A program made the translations under genes and the position numbers. From Brienomyrus brachyistius (lineage: Eukaryota > Chordata > Actinopteri > Osteoglossiformes > Mormyridae), in contig NC_064540.1 of assembly GCF_023856365.1 (NCBI RefSeq), positions 2,663,501 to 2,727,500 on the forward strand: a stretch of 64,000 nucleotides of DNA. The letters are read 5' to 3'. The notes under the pieces were generated by a model. That model ran no database searches, had not been told where the DNA came from, and was given only the letters and a program-made list of their open reading frames with translations. Positions 58,601-64,000 of this stretch are shown piece by piece (position 1 is the stretch's first letter; each line of letters begins with the position of its first letter).

Positions 58601-60184
58601 TTTTCTTCATGACAAATCAGCCCCCGGCCTTTCCACGTTCCGACCACTACGCTGAGGTACAGGTGAGGGAGGACTCGGGGGGGAGGGGTGAGACAGCTCT
58701 ATGAGCCACCACCCCCCCCAGACCACCCCCGCCACTCGCCTCCTTCTGCTCGCTTCTCCTGTGAGGTAAATTTCACGCATCATTAAGATCCCAATGGGCC
58801 GAGATCTGATCTAGTGAGACTCCTTCATTCCGCCATGGTTAAACCTCCGAAGCAAAGAGTCCAGCGCTCAGCTGTATATTCATGTCCAAGGAGAGCATGA
58901 TGGGATATGTGAAGAGAAGCATTCCAACAGGCCTGGGCACATGGCAAGAGAGCATCATTCCACGCCACCTTATTTAAACCTGACAGATGGTTACTGAAGG
59001 TAATAAAGTATTTGTGGTGTTGATACTCCAGACATTTAACCAGGTGTTTAATCTTAGGCATACACATAAAATGAAGTTTAAAAGTAATTTTCTAACAGTA
59101 TTATTAAAATCTGCTTTAGTAAATAATTTAATACACATTTCATATTAATACCTAATATGAAGATCAGACCCATTCTGAGCTTGTGCCTTAATCATATAGT
59201 AATTACAGCCCCCAGGAGAGCAGGGCTCATTTAGGCATCGGCCTGGAGCAGCTGATGCTGGTGCAGATGCTGAAGATGGTTCTGGCCCCCAACAGTATAA
59301 GCGGGGGGGGGGGGGTGTCCTGTCTCCCAATATCCAGCCACAGTCATGCTGATTAAGGAAACGCACTCTGTCCAGAAACGTCTGGTCTGGGAACGGCGAG
59401 CAGGTCGGTGGGATGTAAGAGGCAAAGTGGCTGAAATGGTCATAAAGTCATAGAAAGGCCCTCAGCCTAGACTAGGTTGGCTTTCTGGACTTCTGTTGCA
59501 TTTAGAAAAGGTGATTCGTACTGGTTTCCCAGCCCAAGTACATTTTTTTTTCTCTACAAAAATGATTCTGTTTCTGGCTGAGAACTGAATCACGTGCGTT
59601 TGAGAAAAGATGTTATGATGGCTGTGAAAAAGTGAGGGGCGGGGCCACCGGCAGTCACCTGACCCTCCGTATTTGCATGGACCGCCCCCTGCTCCCTCCT
59701 CCGGTGTGTTTCTGGGCTGATAACTTCACCGAGCCTGATGTGTTTTCTGCCCAGCGAATCGCTCCCTTGTGCTGCATTATACTGTGTTGTGAATTCTTTT
59801 CTTCCTGCCAAAACAGCTAAATTTTTACTCTTAAACCTAAAGTGCTTCATCCCCCCCACCATGGAAATAATCTGTCATACAGTTTTGTTCCCAGAGCTGC
59901 CAGACATCACATCCAATAATAACATTGTGTCAGATCCTGTACTTTAATAAACTCTTTTCCCCATACTCTGCTCTTCTCATAGCCAGAATCACTTAAGCCC
60001 AATATATTTATAGTTATTCCCTGCAAACAAACTCTAACTTCAAAAGAAAATAATTATATAGCACATAAATGAAAATCTGCGTTGTGAAATAGGAAACATA
60101 CACAGAGGTTTCCACATAGATAATCGTCAAGGACGGCACATACACAGATCCTGTATGGTCTCTTCCATGCATCAAAACTGATCA

Positions 60185-60265
60185 TCATTCATCTTGAAGT
60201 TGCAGAATTCGAACCCACAACCTTCTGATCTGAAGCACAGGTCCTATACCACTCACCATGCAGGG
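60185..60265 (-). mobile_element. SINE head fragment
   Basis: The minus strand shows GATCAGAAGGTTGTGGGTTC-GAATTC, a strong B box of the 23205 SINE family. The body is missing. Confidence 0.5.
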
Positions 60266-61739
60266 ATATTTTTATGCATGATAAAGTGCCTGGAGCCTGT
60301 TCCTGATCCTCCCCTGCATCCTCTTTGTCTTTGTTTATGATCCCTTATTCAGTGCGGTTAGCTGCGCCCAGTGGGCCCCTCCTGCACGTTTTCTCGCCTG
60401 CATATCTGCACACCGAGTGCAAAAATGACAAGACGCTTCCGACCGTCCATGAGGAACTTGCGACGCCAGATGGAAGGGCGAGGAGTTTCCCAGGGTGGAG
60501 TGTGAGGGACTGGTGCAGGAAACACTCCTCAGGCCCCCTCACGTCTGCTGGGGGCCCAGCTCGGCTCCTGCAGGAGCTCACCCCCGCCCTTTCAGACCGC
60601 CACTCCCCAGCCTTCTTCTCACTCGGGACGTTAGCAGGTCACAAGGGTGATGTGAACATTAACTGACATGGGACTGAAGCTTTCCAAAGCATGTGTGCTT
60701 TTAAGATTTAATTGCTTCCTCACTGTACAAATGAGCCAGGCGTTTTGAACAGAAAACAAATCCCTTCCCAGAGCATATTAACAAACCCCACCTTCCAAAG
60801 TGACCAAAAACGCCAGCTGATCTCACCCTGGTTGCATGTGAGGTTTCTGGGATTCTCCTACCTGATTTCCCCACCTTTTTGGGGGGGGGAGGGGCTGTTC
60901 ATTAATCCCTGATAGCTGCACTTCCCAGCCAGCAGACCTGATCTCCTTAGAGCCTCAGGACTGTATCAAACTGCAGCCTCATCGCTTTTTGGCTGCCGCT
61001 CCGTTCCCGGTGCCTCTGAGAATCTCCCGTGGTCTTAAATTACCAAGGCTAAGGCTCGCCACGGTGCTCGGATGCTGAGATAATGGGCTTATCATTTGTC
61101 TCTATATGGAGCACAACCGCCAAAAGCGAGATATATTCTGTCCTGCAGACAGACTTCCTGTTTCCTCAAAGACCGATGGAATTAAAACCAGCGTATCTTC
61201 AAAGACAACAGCATGGATGCTTGCAGAATTTTAAATCAGAAAAGTATTGAACTGCCAGCTTCGAGGGAAATTTAAAATCTCCCAGTGCTATTGATTGCAG
61301 GGACAGTAATGACGAGGGTGGTGGGGGGGGGGGGGGGTCTGCCATGGGGAGTGCGGAAAGTCTGTCCTGCCATGTGATATCCGACTGCAGTTTTCCTCCA
61401 GTATCCGTGGATAAGGTTTGGTGGTGCAGATGGAATTTCAGGATACGGTTGTCATTCTCAGTCACGTGCGAATCACTAATGGGATTGAGTGAGCCGCCAA
61501 AAATCAGGCTGCAGCCAGATTTTATGAAATGATGATACTTTATCAATCCCCACTGGGGAATTCACTCTTTTCCAACCCCATCTTGCTTTCCATGACACAT
61601 AGACTCGCACATAGGCGAGAGCAAGCTTGGCAGAGATATATGTTATCACTGCAAACAAAAGCCATTAAAGTATGTTAGGATATTAACGCATAGATACACG
61701 CTGCTTATGAAATGTTCAATGAAAGTATCAGTAAGGTGT

Positions 61740-61915
61740 AGTGAGGACGTTCTGTAAAATTCTGCATTTGCTTAGAAGCATCTACCCAAAGCAACACACG
61801 GTTTAGAAAGCAGAGTCAGTCAGTCTCTGGTGCAGTCTGGGTGAAATGCTTCACTGCAGGGCCCAACAGTGAAATCACTCTGCCTACCATGGGATTTGAA
61901 CCAGTGACCTTCCAC
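61740..61915 (-). mobile_element. tRNA-derived SINE copy
   Basis: The minus strand shows GGAAGGTCACTGGTTCAAATCC-CA (strong B box), then GGGCCCTGCAGTGAAGC and a tail with TAGATGCTTCTAAGC. Same family as 23205. Confidence 0.65.
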
Positions 61916-63897
61916 TCCCAACATTGCTCCGCGTGCGTAGAGTTTGCATGTTCTCCCCATGTGTGCATAGCTTTCCTTCAAGTACTTGAGGTACCTCCTA
62001 AATATATGCAGTCGACAAGCTGGCATGTCTGCATTACCCACAGTGTGTGTATTCCCCGCCATGTGGCATATGGTGGGATGCTGGCTCACCATGACCCCGT
62101 AACTGATAAGCAACCATGGATGATGGATGAATGTAACCTGGTAGCCATGGTAACCAACACGCCTGCAAATGTTTGACTGCTGACACACTCGGATGGCTGT
62201 GGATTCCAAGGGCTCAAAAGATAAAAAGACGTTCCACATTCTCACACATGTAGCTGTAATAAACGAGGTTTGATTCACGTCCCTCCATTCATCTTCCAAC
62301 CATTCCTCCGGCATGACAGGGGGGTTTAATATACAACAGTGGAAAAATGTTTTGTTGAAATTCAAGAAGTGACTATTGGCAGGAATATGGGCAATTTTGC
62401 CCTCCTGCTCCTTGTTTGTAGCCAGACAGCTGGTATAAATCACTTCTGCACCAGCGATCTGCCCCCATCTTTCTCTCTCGCGCTCATTCGATATGCTTTA
62501 TGGTTCCAGAGCCGCTATAACGTTCCCGTCGTCCTTCCCATCTCTCCCTTCCATAAAAACTGTCACATCCAAACAGGTCTGTGGATGGTCAGTAGGCCAT
62601 AGACACATTTTTGAGAGGTGCTACTAAAACAAGGCACATCTGTGGGGAAGCCAACAGTACAGTAAAGGGTCACATAAATGCACACATTGATAAAAAAAAA
62701 AAAAAGCTCTCATCTTCTTCATGGGTTGACCATAGTCATAAAAAAAGGCCCAAAACGCAGTATTTTTACTGCCTTTTTAAAATACCCTTTTCTAGTTTAT
62801 TGGTTCAGGAGCAAGAACAGCTGAAATAGCTGTGTTGTGAGTCACTCAGACCTTTATACAATGTTCCTACTGGAATGTCCCACTGGGCCAGGCTTAGACA
62901 TCCCATAGACAGACACGGAGCGACAGAAGCAGCTGTGCAGCATTCCCAACACGGAACGGCAGTCGGGAAGAGGATCCTAAGCGTTCCCGCACTGGCAGCA
63001 GCGCCGCTGAGCCATCGGCGGCCGTGAGGTCTATGCGATCATCACCGCGCCAAACGAACGGTGGGCCGACAGCCATGATGGGATGGGACCTGAGAGCACA
63101 GCTGCGGTTTGACCTCCGACCTCTGACCTGTGCCGGAGGAGGTAAACATAGTGTGTCATGGCAAATTGCTTGCAACCATCTTCATCTGTAGCCAAATTAG
63201 AGGCTAGGTGGGGTTATGGTTTTCATTTAAATTCATAGAGGAAGGTAAATTTCCGTTATTAAAATGACGTGTTTTCCAAAGGAGGAGGCAACCCTGAAAC
63301 CTTCATTTGTGCATTTGAAGCATCTCTCCCACCTTCTGAGACCCCCCCCCCCCCCAACACTATAAAGTCATCCCCCCCAAACAGATGGTGTCACCTCCCC
63401 TGGGCTCCCCGGCTGAAGATGGGACTCAGCCGTGGGCATACGTGTCCCCACAGGGTCCCCCGGGGCCAAGCGCAGGGGTGGGCGCACGCCCCGTACAGCT
63501 GATCTGCTTTCATTTGTGCCCCTAATGAAGACCGATGTTTCATGGCGGCAAGATGCGATCAAACCACGCTGTACATCTGCGCCGAGATTATTCATGCCGC
63601 TCGCTTGCGCTCAGCCGTGTCTTACATACCCTACATCTATCATCCGTTTCCCGGCCGTTTATCCAGAATATGGTCACAGGACATTTTACAGATGGCAGTA
63701 TAACTTGTACATTCACATTTATATATACTGCTCATTTTAATTTTTATGCATGTATACAAATCCCGCCACCCTGAGCAGGATAAGCAGTTTGCAGATGAAT
63801 GGATATACATCCATGAATTGAATTGATATATAGCACTGTGCAAAAGTCTTAGTCAAATTTCAGGTATTCAAAAGCATTAGTGTTTACTGTTTGCACA

Positions 63898-63963
<66 letters not shown>

Positions 63964-63975
63964 GTTATTATTATT
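63898..63975. repeat. (TTA)n trinucleotide array
   Basis: About 25 uninterrupted copies of ATT/TTA with one G near the end, directly before the next SINE head. Confidence 0.95.
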
Positions 63976-63980
63976 TCTGG

Positions 63981-64000
63981 GGGCGGCATGGTGGTGCAGT
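63981..64000 (+). mobile_element. Head of another SINE, cut by the window end
   Basis: GGCGGCATGGTGGTGCAGT is the first part of the 58014 family. Confidence 0.7.

Larger units (their letters stand above)
57038..64000. other. itga7 intron 1 or 5' flank, no exon found
   Basis: I looked on the minus strand for an exon encoding a signal peptide, AFNLD-like mature N-terminus and FGFS, ending two bases into a codon, and did not find it. The region holds several SINEs, homopolymers and a TTA array. Confidence 0.45.

Noticed and set aside
57038..64000. Search for itga7 exon 1
   Set aside because: No minus-strand segment with a signal peptide, AFNLD/FGFS-like sequence and the needed phase-2 donor could be recognised. 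I do not report a guess.

Overview
The window is nuclear DNA from a ray-finned (teleost-type) fish. It has long introns with GT-AG boundaries, fish-type SINEs, LINE 3' ends, Tc1 and hAT remnants, many simple repeats, and three vertebrate genes whose exons can be read directly. The species cannot be named from the sequence alone.

Three genes lie head-to-tail on the minus strand. (1) itga7 (integrin alpha-7) covers 57037-37601. Every coding exon from exon 2 to both alternative C-termini is present and all splice phases agree. Exon 1 (signal peptide) was not found and probably lies beyond position 64000 or is too diverged to see by eye. The gene keeps the paired extracellular exons X1 and X2, a transmembrane exon, and two alternative GFFRR tails (A and B). 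(2) npff (neuropeptide FF precursor) is a compact three-exon gene at 32279-30320, with a TATA box and a nearby poly(A) signal. It encodes a signal peptide and two PQRF-amide peptides. (3) ppp1r1a (protein phosphatase 1 inhibitor-1) has five coding exons between 18610 and 4510, including the KIQF PP1-docking motif and the RRRRPTP PKA site. In human all three orthologues map to 12q13, so the block looks like retained synteny. The genes are functionally unrelated: laminin adhesion, a secreted neuropeptide, and cAMP-controlled phosphatase inhibition.

Layout: 1-4.5 kb is sequence downstream of ppp1r1a with two hAT-type MITEs and a SINE fragment. 4.5-18.6 kb is ppp1r1a, whose first two introns carry a foldback element, a hAT MITE, a LINE-like tail with a pentamer array and a tRNA-Glu-like pseudogene. 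18.6-30.2 kb is intergenic, with a retroelement fossil, a ~1 kb minisatellite of 28-32 bp units, and a Tc1-like fragment that holds a nested MITE and abuts a ~1.2 kb 22-bp minisatellite. 30.3-32.4 kb is npff. 32.4-37.6 kb holds a LINE 3' end and the presumed itga7 3' UTR. 37.6-57 kb is itga7, with LINE, Tc1 and hAT fossils in its introns. 57-64 kb is probably itga7 intron 1 or 5' flank, with SINE copies.

No bacterial-type system, CRISPR array, viral gene or intact transposase was seen, and nothing convincing as a wholly new system. The most interesting points are a perfect in-frame 60-bp tandem duplication in the itga7 heavy/light-chain cleavage exon, a purine-only intron next to it, CA repeats against a nearby splice donor, and the nested transposon/minisatellite locus with an artefactual 468-codon open frame.
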